A stretch of DNA of 60,277 nt from Methanosarcinaceae archaeon UBA470 (GTDB lineage: Archaea > Halobacteriota > Methanosarcinia > Methanosarcinales > Methanosarcinaceae), in contig DAKU01000111.1 in assembly GCA_002508425.1 (NCBI GenBank), positions 9,129 to 69,405 on the forward strand. Direction: 5' to 3'. Both the position numbers and the translations under genes were made by a program. The notes under the pieces were generated by a model. That model worked only from the letters and a program-made list of their open reading frames with translations, was not told the origin of the DNA and made no database searches. Positions 27,094 to 35,819 of this stretch are shown piece by piece; within the stretch, counting starts at the first letter, position 1; each line of letters opens with the position of its first letter.

Positions 27094-27768
27094 ATGCTTG
27101 CAAATCTTGGATTGGGTAATATACCCGAAAATACGGTACTTCTGGTAGAAGAAGACATGGGCAATATCAAGAGCGTTTTTGTGCAGATGGCAACACAGGA
27201 ACTGCTTGGAGACATGAAAAAAATAATATATCTTTCTACTGCATCTTTAAATGACGAAACAAAAGGAAATATATCTCTTATTACAGAAAACAACAGAACA
27301 AATAATTTTATTTCCATGGAATATTTTAATGATCTGAACTCATTGCTATGTTTATGCCAAAAAGCAGAAGCGAGGTGCAATCCAGATTCTGAGATAATAC
27401 CAGAACCTGCACTCATAGAGATCCTGAATGCTGATATATGCATTATCGACACTTTTTCTTATCTTTTCATGGATGAAGATATATGCATCATCAAAAGCGC
27501 ACTGGGTTCTTTTGCTGCGATGAGCAGGGAAAATAATACGACCTTTTTGCTGCTTTCAGACATGGGGCTCCTAAGTGACCGTTCAGAGAAAGTTATAAGA
27601 ACTGTTGTAGATGGGATCATCCAGTTCAGAACAGAATACATGGGAAATAAAATAAATAGATATATAAACATCCCAAAAATGCCTGGCAGTTCCCCACTTA
27701 ACAGGATGATTCCTTTCAATGTTACAGGAAAAGGTATTACTATCGATACAAGAGAAAGAGTAGGGTAA
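27094..27768 (+). CDS. KaiC/RAD55-like ATPase-fold protein with degenerate Walker A
   Basis: 224 residues resembling archaeal KaiC-domain proteins over their whole length: LGNIPENTVLLVEEDMGNIKSVFVQ at the P-loop position, a Walker B-like ADICIIDTFSYLF, and the terminal pattern IQFRTEYMGNKINRY then PFNVTGKGITID. The normal GxxGxGKS reads EDMGNIKS: the Lys-Ser survive but two glycines are lost, so ATP binding is doubtful. The closest functional analogue would be ArlH/FlaH, the KaiC-like subunit of the archaellum motor. It is divergent from the pilin-like gene (92 bp between starts) and followed 30 nt later by an EamA gene. Confidence 0.65.
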   Translation: MLANLGLGNIPENTVLLVEEDMGNIKSVFVQMATQELLGDMKKIIYLSTASLNDETKGNISLITENNRTNNFISMEYFNDLNSLLCLCQKAEARCNPDSEIIPEPALIEILNADICIIDTFSYLFMDEDICIIKSALGSFAAMSRENNTTFLLLSDMGLLSDRSEKVIRTVVDGIIQFRTEYMGNKINRYINIPKMPGSSPLNRMIPFNVTGKGITIDTRERVG

Positions 27769-27798
27769 GCTGTATTTTAAGCATGGGGTTGAGATAAA

Positions 27799-28221
27799 GT
27801 GTTCAGTGCCTATCTGTTTGCTGGTATTGCAATGTTATTTTGGGGTATTGCTCCTATCTTTGGAAAACTTGGACTGGGTAGCACACAGCCTTTAATTGCA
27901 CTTACGATTCGAAGTTTTATAATAAGCATAATCCTATTGATAACGGTAACTGTATCAGGACAATGGGAAAACATTTTAAGAATCACATCAAAAGACGCTA
28001 CATATATTGCATTTGAAGGCATTTGCGCTGCTTTGTTAGGTCAGCTTGCATACTATTATGCCTTGAAGTATGGTGACGTAAGCCAAATATCCCCTCTTGT
28101 AGCAGCATTTCCATTGATAGCACTGCTCTTAAGTATTATGGTATTGGGAGAAAAGATCACTCTTTGCAAAGTTGCTGCCTCATTTTTAATTGCAGGAGGA
28201 GTTGTTCTTCTGAGGTATTGA
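27799..28221 (+). CDS. EamA/DMT-family transporter, four-to-five-helix form
   Basis: 140 residues, one EamA repeat (AMLFWGIAPIFGKLGL at the start, then ICAALLGQLAYYYALKYGD and SPLVAAFPLIALLLSIMVLGEKI). Single-repeat members of the drug/metabolite transporter superfamily act as dimers. The start is GTG with GGGG-rich sequence upstream. It lies in the same direction as the KaiC-like gene, so co-transcription is likely. Substrate unknown. Confidence 0.82.
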   Translation: MFSAYLFAGIAMLFWGIAPIFGKLGLGSTQPLIALTIRSFIISIILLITVTVSGQWENILRITSKDATYIAFEGICAALLGQLAYYYALKYGDVSQISPLVAAFPLIALLLSIMVLGEKITLCKVAASFLIAGGVVLLRY

Positions 28222-28261
28222 GTGATTAAAACACATATTGAATAGAGGCTAGTAAGAGAAG

Positions 28262-28450
28262 CGGAATAAATCATCTACTGATTTGAACCTGATACCTTTT
28301 CCATCTTTAACGTCTTGTATACTCTGCCCTACTTTTTTGATGAACTCCGGATTCAAACGTTCTTCCGGAAAGTAGGCAGCTTTAGAAGTGCCATATGTTT
28401 TTTGCCGCTGAATCTGCGGAGAGTTTTAAGGGCATGAGTATCTATCTTAG
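28262..28450 (-). pseudogene. Decayed second copy of the antitoxin gene
   Basis: This segment repeats, with scattered changes, the antitoxin gene at 29183-29370: for example the shared AATAAATCATCTACTGATTT and GAGTTTTAAGGGCATGAGT. The copy has lost its start codon (CAT to CTT on the plus strand), carries a 1-nt deletion near 28403, and its 3' end diverges before the last residues. It lies downstream of the intact toxin, so only the antitoxin was duplicated or retained. Confidence 0.8.
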
Positions 28451-28784
28451 TAAATTACTTTCAGCTTGTTAATATAAGAAATTATGTTTTTGAGTCCTTC
28501 TTTCAGGATATTTTACATTTGCTTAAACGGTTGTTATGAGCTGATCTAATGAGATTTACCCCCTAACCATAGGTATTACAAATTGTATGGACATAAGCCT
28601 AAAAGATAACAGTGGTTTGAAGATCACACCTCACATATCTGTATTCATCATCATACTTACATAATTTTTCTCTGAGTTTTGGATTTCTGGATTCAAAACA
28701 TTTGAGAGGATTTCGATAAACTTATTGTTTTCAGTTATTGTTTATAAATAATATATAAGGTAGTTTTCAAATACCGGGGTTTTT

Positions 28785-28890
28785 CGGAATCCTCTACAAT
28801 TTTTCAAAAAAAAGAGAACTTTTTGCCTGGAACCTTGTAGATTCTGGCCTTTGCAGAGGGCCGAGCTAGAGGATCTGTCAGGGAAGATCC
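28785..28890 (-). other. Multi-hairpin segment downstream of the toxin gene
   Basis: Several inverted repeats are packed here: ATCCTCTA (28789) with TAGAGGAT (28867), CTACAA (28794) with TTGTAG (28835), GGCC/GGCC (28846, 28859), and GGATCT/AGATCC (28871, 28885). On the minus strand the GGCC hairpin is followed by a T8 run, so part of it may terminate the toxin-antitoxin transcript. Confidence 0.4.
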
Positions 28891-28903
28891 GGATATCTAA
28901 GTT

Positions 28904-29167
28904 TCACGAGTACGCTTTGTCGTGGTGAGTGAAACGGAGAAGAGATATTGTGTTTTCAGAATCATCTATTTCATAGATCAAAACAAAATGGCCAATGTGA
29001 ACCCTGCGAGATCCTTTGAGCACATTACGCAGGGGTTTACCACATTCTGGATTTTTCAGAATACTATTAACGGTTGCTTGTATCCTATCAAAGAGAACAG
29101 GATCTCTTTTAAAGAGACCTTTGGTATCTTTTTCAAAACTAGGTGTGATGATAAGTTCATATGTCAT
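28904..29167 (-). CDS. relE: RelE-type toxin
   Basis: 87 residues of the RelE/ParE superfamily: MTYELIITPSFEKDTKGLFK, then the core RIQATVNSILKNPECGKPL, the basic strand GSRRVHIGHFVLIYEID, and the C-terminal TISLLRFTHHDKAYS. RelE-like toxins cleave mRNA at the ribosome. The start ATG overlaps the stop of the antitoxin gene by 4 nt (ATGA). It is the second gene of a two-gene module. Confidence 0.88.
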   Translation of the reverse strand: MTYELIITPSFEKDTKGLFKRDPVLFDRIQATVNSILKNPECGKPLRNVLKGSRRVHIGHFVLIYEIDDSENTISLLRFTHHDKAYS

Positions 29168-29367
29168 TTCTTAAGATAGTCAAATAAATCATCTACTGAT
29201 TTGAACCTGATGCCTTTTCCATCTTTAATGTCTTGTATACTCTGCTCTACTTCTTTGATGAATTCCGGATTAAAAGATTCTTCAGGAGGGTAGACGGCTT
29301 TAGAAGTGCCGGATGGTTTTTTACCGCTAAACCCGCGAGGAGTTTTAAGGGCATGAGTGTTGCTCAT
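29164..29367 (-). CDS. Antitoxin of the RelE-type module
   Basis: 67 residues from the ATG at 29367. A basic, flexible N-terminus (TPRGFSGKKPSGTSKAVYPP) precedes an acidic C-terminal helix pair (FNPEFIKEVEQSIQDIKDGKG, SVDDLFDYLKK) suited to wrap the toxin. The GKGIRFKSVDDLFDYL ending is common in antitoxins paired with small RelE-type toxins. A longer frame extends to 29466 but the added residues look non-coding. The decayed paralogue at 28262 shares homology only up to about this start, supporting it. Confidence 0.82.
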   Translation of the reverse strand: MSNTHALKTPRGFSGKKPSGTSKAVYPPEESFNPEFIKEVEQSIQDIKDGKGIRFKSVDDLFDYLKK

Positions 29368-29594
29368 AGTATGTAATCTTAAGTTGTTGATATATAAGAA
29401 TTTATGTTTTGCCTTTCCGATTATGTAGCTTACCGGAAACCCTCCGGTCTGGGGTATTCGTTCCACTATTCGAGCTATGCGAGCTTAGAGAATTAACACG
29501 CCCCTAATATCTTGTTCACACTTCCGTATAGAGTTCATATTTAAATCAGTGAGGCTGTGTTTCAAACCTCTCTTTTCTATGTGTGGTCATAGGC

Positions 29595-30977
29595 TCATGA
29601 ACCCCCTACAACTTCGATAGACGCTGTAGCTGAACTTTTACCTGTTGTTGCTGTTACTGTGTAATTACCGGGTTCTTCTCCGGGGGTAGGAGTAACTTCT
29701 ACTGTTCCGTTTTCTTGTGACATTACACCTGAGATTATACCAGAGGGAGAGATTGTCATCTCCACATAGACGCCAGGAGTTTGCTTGCCAGAAAAATCAG
29801 TAACATTGAAAGCTATGGGTTCCTGTATAGGAAGACCACCAATAGCCTGTTGTCCATCCCCTGATACAAGTTTTATAGTATACATTCCGCCGCCAGCAGA
29901 TAATATCAGAGTAACACAAGCAACGTAACTTAAAGCTATAAGTATAGCTGAATGCTTCATACCATGCTTCATCTCTCCCTCTGTGATCATACCTACTATC
30001 ATACCTCCGAAAAGAGCGTTAAGAATGATCATGTGGAAGAAACCACGTTCAAAGTTGATCTCGGAAAGACCATTACCACCACCGAGCATTTCCAACCCCA
30101 CACCCTGAATTAGAGGTAGCAGGGATGTTGAGAGAATGTATGCAAGAGCTACAATTATACCCTGGGCCAGGTAAAAAATCACTATATACTGTTTGAGGTT
30201 TGCTTCTTTGTCTTTTTCTATGGCTATTACCGTACGCATGTCTTCGGATGTCCTGAACAGCAGGTCCGCCACATTACCTCCGGTGTATGCTGCCTGCACT
30301 ACGATGTTGATGTATTTTGACACAAGCTTACTGTTTATGGATCTTGCCATCCTGTGCATAGCATCCTCAAAAGAACTACCCAGCAGCATGGCTGATGCTG
30401 CTTCCTGCACATTGGGAGCAATGGCACCCAGGTCCGTAGTCCTTGAAAGGGTAACAACACCCTTGACCGGGTCTATACCACCGCGCATAAGCTCCGAAAG
30501 CTTGTACAGGAACTCACTGAATGCCACTTCTCTTCTTTTCAGCAATTTTTTCTGTATATACGAATCAATGGAATAAGGAATTAAGGCTATAAGCACTGCA
30601 TATATCATTATGTGATCCAAATCATCCTTTGATTTATCCTTCTCATCCTCCGCTTCTGCCAAAGGCTCTTCAGGTTGCACCACCTCCCCTCTCTTTGCAG
30701 CTTCCTCAGCAGCCATATCCTCTAAGAGCTGTTGATAGGCATCTTTCTTAGAATCCGCTTCCGAAACTTGTCCTGAGTCGTTCTTTGTGGTAAAAGTGTG
30801 ACCTGTCAGCACTCCTGCAAGTACAATGCATATGGCCAGGAATACAGGAATGCCCAAGGTGATATACTCACGTTTTATATTGTACCTGACAGTAAAGACC
30901 TGAGCATACCTCTTAGCTATCAGCCGATACTTCTCAATATTGAGAGTTTTAAAACCTTTGAGATCAGAGGGTGTCAT
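29595..30977 (-). CDS. tadC: TadC-type pilus platform protein with extracellular Ig-like tail
   Basis: 460 residues. One N-terminal membrane helix (about 45-65) and an acidic Glu/Lys-rich loop precede a T2SF (GspF/TadC) domain: FSEFLYKLSELMRGGIDPVKG, ARSINSKLVSKYINIVVQAA and GGNVADLLFRTSEDM, with several membrane helices to about residue 370. The last 80 residues form a beta-rich, probably extracellular domain (PTPGEEPGNYTVTATTGKS), which is unusual for TadC. The ATG overlaps the tadB-type stop (ATGA). It is the last gene of the pst/Tad operon. Together with the preceding TadB it would form the inner platform on which the TadA-type ATPase works. Confidence 0.82.
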   Translation of the reverse strand: MTPSDLKGFKTLNIEKYRLIAKRYAQVFTVRYNIKREYITLGIPVFLAICIVLAGVLTGHTFTTKNDSGQVSEADSKKDAYQQLLEDMAAEEAAKRGEVVQPEEPLAEAEDEKDKSKDDLDHIMIYAVLIALIPYSIDSYIQKKLLKRREVAFSEFLYKLSELMRGGIDPVKGVVTLSRTTDLGAIAPNVQEAASAMLLGSSFEDAMHRMARSINSKLVSKYINIVVQAAYTGGNVADLLFRTSEDMRTVIAIEKDKEANLKQYIVIFYLAQGIIVALAYILSTSLLPLIQGVGLEMLGGGNGLSEINFERGFFHMIILNALFGGMIVGMITEGEMKHGMKHSAILIALSYVACVTLILSAGGGMYTIKLVSGDGQQAIGGLPIQEPIAFNVTDFSGKQTPGVYVEMTISPSGIISGVMSQENGTVEVTPTPGEEPGNYTVTATTGKSSATASIEVVGGS

Positions 30978-31894
30978 ATTGTGCTCCTTGAGTATTTCAT
31001 CCCGAGCAACACCAGGAAGAATATGTTGATGAAAGGAAGCAGGAAATAAATGAACATGTCAAACAGCTGACGCGGAGTCGCTATGCCAAGTTCAATACCT
31101 AGGGCACTACCCACAACAATGAGCAGCACCACCAGCACCACGCTCATGACCACTCCGCTGAGATAACCTTCACCGTACACAGCCAGTGACTCAACGAACT
31201 CTTTCTGGGTCCTCCAGCGCATTTGCATGAATTCCTTTGTCTTCATTTCCAGATATGTACGTAAACCGCCTCCTGACTGCATGGAATTAGCAAGATCGAT
31301 ACATATCGCTCTGAACACCTCTGAGGAGGTATTACGTGTCAGGTGATTCAGGGCAGAAACGCCGTCTTCCCCCAGCACATCCACCCTGTACATAACCTTA
31401 GCGAATTCCGTGGAAATATCGCCATAGTCTTCTATGGCAACTGTACGTATTACATCCATTGGAGAAGATCCGGCACTTGCAAGAATGGACATATAACCTA
31501 AGGCAAAAGGCAGTTCCTGCTGGATGTTCAGATTCTTGTTCGAGATCTGGTTATAAAGGATAAAGGGGAAACCACTTACAGTAAGGCCGAATGTGAGGAA
31601 AGTGAGCACGCTTATGTATACCAGGGGTGAGGCCGAACTCCTGAAAAGCACAATGGAAATTACGAAAATTGCAAAGGAGGCGATAATCGCTGTTACCAGA
31701 GCAAGGGATATGAACATACCAGGGGTCATCACCATGTCGGCCTGGTAAAGAGATTTGGCTATATCCGGCTGGGGCTTGCGGTCTATGTACTTACCGAAAC
31801 CATAGCAGAACATCTTGTACTGTTCCACATACTTATTGGAAGCGTTGTGCTGTAACTTCCCCAGCACACCAGGACCAGTAGCCTTTGGATTCAT
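30974..31894 (-). CDS. tadB: TadB-type pilus platform protein
   Basis: 306 residues with two pairs of membrane helices (about 55-110 and 245-300) flanking a cytoplasmic T2SF domain: QQELPFALGYMSILASAGSSPMDVIRTVA, ALNHLTRNTSSEVFRAICIDLANSMQSGGGL and WRTQKEFVESLAVYGEGYLSG. It matches the archaeal TadB/FlaJ-like platform family. Start and stop both overlap the neighbouring tad genes by 4 nt, so translation of tadA, tadB and tadC is coupled. Confidence 0.88.
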   Translation of the reverse strand: MNPKATGPGVLGKLQHNASNKYVEQYKMFCYGFGKYIDRKPQPDIAKSLYQADMVMTPGMFISLALVTAIIASFAIFVISIVLFRSSASPLVYISVLTFLTFGLTVSGFPFILYNQISNKNLNIQQELPFALGYMSILASAGSSPMDVIRTVAIEDYGDISTEFAKVMYRVDVLGEDGVSALNHLTRNTSSEVFRAICIDLANSMQSGGGLRTYLEMKTKEFMQMRWRTQKEFVESLAVYGEGYLSGVVMSVVLVVLLIVVGSALGIELGIATPRQLFDMFIYFLLPFINIFFLVLLGMKYSRSTI

Positions 31895-33996
31895 GTTTGT
31901 GCTTCCTCTACCTGGGCATCCCTGTCCTTGGAGTATCGCCTTATTGCCCTTGCCACGTCCCTATAATCAGTTATGCCATCCCGCGCAAGTGCTGCCAAAA
32001 AGTCCGCTCTCTTGTACATCTCTCTGGTAAGACTTTCGGGGTCAATACCGAACTCTTCGCTTATGTCCTCGAACATGGAACTGTTGCCTCCGAACTCATA
32101 AGTGTCGCTGACAGGGTCCCACTTGAAGATAGGATTGGTAATTAGGTCCCCCCTTTCCGGGTCAAGCTCCACTATTTCCACTATACGCAGAGCTCTTCTG
32201 AGGAAATGTTCTCCGACTTTGATCATGGCATTGAATAAAACGAGATCAAGACTTGCAAAGAGGTTGCGGGGCACGTTCATAGGTTCGGATTCCACTCTGG
32301 ACACCAGTTCATGGATGGAGCCGGCGTGAATGGTACCCATACAGGGGTGACCTACTGAAATGGCCTGGAAAAGTGTACCTGCTTCGGCACCCCTTACCTC
32401 ACCCACTACTATATACTCAGGACGCTGCCTTAAAGCGGCTTTGAGCAGGTCATATAGTTCGATGTTACCCTCGCCGCTACCACCAAAACCTGTTCTTGTA
32501 ATTGACTGGGTCCAGTTTGGATGCATGAGGTTCATTTCTGCAGTATCCTCAATGGAGACTATCTTGTATTCGTGGGGAATAAACACTCCCAACGCATTGA
32601 GGGTGGTTGTCTTGCCTGATGCAGTCCCTCCGGCTGCCAGAATGGAGCGTTTGTACTCCACCATGAGCCAGAAGTATGCCAGTACTGTGGCATCGAAGGT
32701 ATTGTATTTTATGAGGTCGATGCATGAAACAGGATTTGACCTGAAACGTCTGATGGTGAAAGTGGAACCTTTTTTTGTCACTTCCTTGCCCAGAGTAAGA
32801 TTAGCACGGCTACCATCTGTGAGTGTTGCATCTCTGATAGGTTGAAGTACCGAAATATGCCTCCCGGCTGCCTGTGCTATCCTCATGACGAAGTTGTTAA
32901 GCTCTATTTCCTCAAATACAACGTCCGTTGCTACTGATCCATACACCCTGTGGTTCACGTAGATGGAAGAATTGGGGCCGTTGCAGGTGACATCCTCGAT
33001 ATACGGATCGTTCATGAGGACGTCTACCTTACCAAAGCCCATGTACTTCTTAAAAAGATAGTAGAAGAACTTCTCAGTCTGAAACTCAGTGAGCTTCATC
33101 TTGTATATTTCAAGAATAAGGTTGAAACGGTCCCTGAGAGCTGCAGCACGGTCTTCCTCGGCCACTAGCAGGATCTCGGAGTGTGCCATTTTATCAAATG
33201 CATTCTCCACGATAGCGAGGTTCTGCTGTTCACCTTCACTCAAGGGGGGTTCCATACAGCTATAGCGTAGTTCTTCGCCCGTATACTCAACATGCACATA
33301 CTGGAAAGGAGCTTTGACGAGGTATGTGATGTTCACCTTGCGCTGAGGCACTCCGGGAACGGGCACCCTGACCTCTCCCACTTCGAAGGGCAGTTCCTCG
33401 ACATAGTCGATGACAGGAGAGATCGCCTGTTTTATCTTTTCTATAGCCTCATTTAGCTTAGATGGATTTCCATCCTTCTTCTTTGCTTTTTTGGGTCTTT
33501 CTTTTTTCTTTTTCTTTGACTTTGGCTGTTTTCCGGGCTCTTCAGGTACGGTTATGCTTTCTGCTAATCCATCCTCGATAACTTCAGCGATCTCCCCGGA
33601 TGCTTTGTCTTTTTTATCTTTTTTATCCCGGTTTTTCCGTTTTTCCTGCCTCTCTTCTCTTTTCTTTTTCCTTTCTTCCTCTCTTGCTGCTTTTTTTTCA
33701 GCACCGTCTTTTTTCTTTTTTCCGCCTTTTTTAAGCCCCATGAAACCTTTTTTCTCTTCTGACTTCTCCTCCGGCTGAAGTGATTCATCCAGTGTGAAGT
33801 AGGATTTATCCAGTACAATATGTTCATCACTGTCTTGAGAAGATAAAGTCTCTTCCTGCTTTACCTCTCCCTCTTCAGGAGCAGGGCGGTGAGTTCTGGC
33901 AAACTCTTCTATCTCGGCGAGGTACTCCTCCATCTCAGAGTCTTTCTCAAGGTCAAGCGCACCTTTTTCCTTCAATTTCACACGTATTTCAGCCAA
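31891..33996 (-). CDS. tadA: TadA/GspE-type secretion ATPase with long charged N-terminus
   Basis: 701 residues. Residues 1-80 are acidic and 85-180 are an extreme Lys/Glu-rich low-complexity stretch; a conserved N-terminal domain (195-300) and the RecA-like motor (about 305-690) follow. Walker A GGTASGKTT is at 456-464, the Asp box IEDTAEM at about 482, Walker B YIVVGEVRG at 528-536 and the His box HAGS at 557. It belongs to the archaeal type IV pilus/archaellum ATPases (TadA/CpaF branch). Its first codons overlap the last 8 nt of pstA, and the operon continues into tadB and tadC. In the pst operons I know of, pstB would follow pstA, so this ATPase occupies the pstB position. It cannot substitute for an ABC ATPase biochemically: it lacks the ABC signature. 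Confidence 0.92.
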   Translation of the reverse strand: MAEIRVKLKEKGALDLEKDSEMEEYLAEIEEFARTHRPAPEEGEVKQEETLSSQDSDEHIVLDKSYFTLDESLQPEEKSEEKKGFMGLKKGGKKKKDGAEKKAAREEERKKKREERQEKRKNRDKKDKKDKASGEIAEVIEDGLAESITVPEEPGKQPKSKKKKKERPKKAKKKDGNPSKLNEAIEKIKQAISPVIDYVEELPFEVGEVRVPVPGVPQRKVNITYLVKAPFQYVHVEYTGEELRYSCMEPPLSEGEQQNLAIVENAFDKMAHSEILLVAEEDRAAALRDRFNLILEIYKMKLTEFQTEKFFYYLFKKYMGFGKVDVLMNDPYIEDVTCNGPNSSIYVNHRVYGSVATDVVFEEIELNNFVMRIAQAAGRHISVLQPIRDATLTDGSRANLTLGKEVTKKGSTFTIRRFRSNPVSCIDLIKYNTFDATVLAYFWLMVEYKRSILAAGGTASGKTTTLNALGVFIPHEYKIVSIEDTAEMNLMHPNWTQSITRTGFGGSGEGNIELYDLLKAALRQRPEYIVVGEVRGAEAGTLFQAISVGHPCMGTIHAGSIHELVSRVESEPMNVPRNLFASLDLVLFNAMIKVGEHFLRRALRIVEIVELDPERGDLITNPIFKWDPVSDTYEFGGNSSMFEDISEEFGIDPESLTREMYKRADFLAALARDGITDYRDVARAIRRYSKDRDAQVEEAQT

Positions 33997-34882
33997 TTCT
34001 GCGCCTCCAGACGATTAGCCGTGTAACGGCGTTTATTATCATGACTATGAATATCAGCACGAAAGCTGCCGCAAAACCTTCTGAAACAGAAACAAGATGA
34101 GGGAATTCAAAAGAATGATAAACAGCAAGTGGCAAAGTTGCTACAAGGTCCTGGAAAGGATAGACCTTTATCCCAAATAATAATTTTTCACTTGCTGCAA
34201 CCTTATATTCTGGGAAGAACTGAGTGTAGCCTGCGGTAAGGATCACTACAGCAGATTCTTCCGCAGCACGCCCTGTTCCTAAAACTATACCTGTCAAAAT
34301 CCCTGAAAGAGCGGAGGGGATAGTGATATGTTTTATGGTATCCCATTTTGTGGCACCAAGCGCATAGCTTGCATCTTCAAGGTCTCTGTGGACCCTGTCG
34401 ATAGCCTCTTCAGAGGCACGTTCAATAACTGGCAATATGAGTATTGCAAGCGCAATTGAACCTGAAATAAGTGAAAAGCCTCCTGTAATCTCCCTCATAA
34501 CAAAAACAAGCAGCATCAAACCAAAAACTCCCAGGACTATTGAAGGAGTTCCTGAAAGTACATCTATCATGAACCTGAATATCCTTACAAGAGGACCTTC
34601 GTTTGCATATCTTTTCAGGTATATTGCTGTGCCTACAGCTACAGGCGTTGCCAGCAGTGTAGAAAACAATGAAATGATAATTGTGCCCACTACGGCATTA
34701 CCGATGGCACCACCATAACCAGGTTCATTGGATTCTGAAGTAAATATAAAATGCATGTTAAGGCTTGGGAGTGCTTTTATTGTGATATTGCCCAGAATGA
34801 ACACAAGTGCAAGCAATACGAAAATTGCACATAGATATGATAAAGATATGAAGAACTTGCCTTTCAGATGCCTCATGTTCAT
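33989..34882 (-). CDS. pstA: Phosphate ABC transporter permease PstA
   Basis: 297 residues with six predicted membrane helices. The permease signature EAIDRVHRDLEDASYALGATKWDTIKHITIP (the EAA loop contacting PstB) and IVLGTGRAAEESAVVILTAG identify PstA. It forms the channel with PstC. The ATG overlaps the pstC stop by 4 nt and its stop lies 8 nt inside the TadA-type gene. The intact EAA loop implies that a PstB partner should exist elsewhere in the genome. Confidence 0.95.
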   Translation of the reverse strand: MNMRHLKGKFFISLSYLCAIFVLLALVFILGNITIKALPSLNMHFIFTSESNEPGYGGAIGNAVVGTIIISLFSTLLATPVAVGTAIYLKRYANEGPLVRIFRFMIDVLSGTPSIVLGVFGLMLLVFVMREITGGFSLISGSIALAILILPVIERASEEAIDRVHRDLEDASYALGATKWDTIKHITIPSALSGILTGIVLGTGRAAEESAVVILTAGYTQFFPEYKVAASEKLLFGIKVYPFQDLVATLPLAVYHSFEFPHLVSVSEGFAAAFVLIFIVMIINAVTRLIVWRRRIG

Positions 34883-35787
34883 AGTTTTCCTCCTATGACC
34901 CGCGCAAGCCCGACAAATAATATCTCTGTTGCAAAAAGCACTGCTGCAACGGCGAACAAAGCACTTCGGGATGTTTCCTCGGCTATATGCAGACCTATAT
35001 CGTTCAGGATCTTGGAGGTCATGGCATAACCGGAACTAAAAAAAGTGGTAGGTATCTGCTTGGCACTGCCGAATAACATTACCACAGCCATAGTTTCACC
35101 CATGGCTCTCATCATGCCTAAAACCACGGCAGAGAGTATGCCTTTGGAAGAGGCTGGTAACACAACATTACTTATTGTTTCCCAGTGAGTGGCTCCAAGA
35201 GCAAAAGATGCTTCCCTGTATTCTCTTTTAACAGAACGGATGGAGTCCTCGGATATGGAGATTATTGTTGGCAGGATCATAATGGCGAGTACTGTCGACG
35301 CAAGTGCCAGTCCGACCCCCCGCTCTGAGCCTGCATCCTGGAAAAAAGGAAGGAAACCTAAAATGGAAACTGTGATAGGAGCTACATAGCTACCGAAGAT
35401 CGGACCCAGCACAAAAAGACCAAATACACCGTATACCACTGAAGGTATGCCAACCAATAATTCGATAAGTGGTCTCATTATTGAAACTACTCTAGGCGAG
35501 GCAAATTCTGAGAGGAACACGCCGGTGAAAACACCCACTGGCACAGCAAGCATAAGAGTAACCAGCGTAAGGACGACAGTCCCTCCCAGAAATATCCGTA
35601 TTCCATAGATATTTTCAGAATAGTTCCATTCTGAACCTGTTATAAAATTGATGAAACCCTGGCTTGCAAAGGTGGGATAAGCAAAATAGAAGATAAAGCC
35701 TATGAAGTATAAAGTGACCAAAGCCGTTAGAACTGTACAGGAACTGAACACGTATTCTGGTGTTAATGATTTTGATTTGCGGCTCAT
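34879..35787 (-). CDS. pstC: Phosphate ABC transporter permease PstC
   Basis: 302 residues, six membrane helices. Conserved blocks are LLVGIPSVVYGVFGLFVLGP, the EAA loop SVKREYREASFALGATHWETI and MRAMGETMAVVMLFG. It pairs with PstA. It lies 88 nt downstream of pstS with a hairpin and T-tract between them, and overlaps pstA by 4 nt. Confidence 0.95.
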   Translation of the reverse strand: MSRKSKSLTPEYVFSSCTVLTALVTLYFIGFIFYFAYPTFASQGFINFITGSEWNYSENIYGIRIFLGGTVVLTLVTLMLAVPVGVFTGVFLSEFASPRVVSIMRPLIELLVGIPSVVYGVFGLFVLGPIFGSYVAPITVSILGFLPFFQDAGSERGVGLALASTVLAIMILPTIISISEDSIRSVKREYREASFALGATHWETISNVVLPASSKGILSAVVLGMMRAMGETMAVVMLFGSAKQIPTTFFSSGYAMTSKILNDIGLHIAEETSRSALFAVAAVLFATEILFVGLARVIGGKL

Positions 35788-35819
35788 GTTATTCTTATGT
35801 TCCGTTTTCTTGAATAAAT

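Larger units (their letters stand above)
28222..28903. other. Gene-poor region with decayed antitoxin copy and structured segment
   Basis: Contains the decayed antitoxin copy (28262-28450) and the multi-hairpin segment (28785-28890), each listed separately. The remaining roughly 330 bp (28451-28784) is AT-rich, and I see no gene in it. Confidence 0.5.

Noticed and set aside
33410..33778. Plus-strand Phe/Ser-rich frame opposite the TadA N-terminus
   Set aside because: Mirror image of the Lys/Glu-rich tract of TadA; a composition artefact.
31891..33996. Reading the ATPase after pstA as PstB
   Set aside because: Length, Walker context, His box HAGS and absence of the ABC signature LSGGQ identify a TadA/GspE-type motor.
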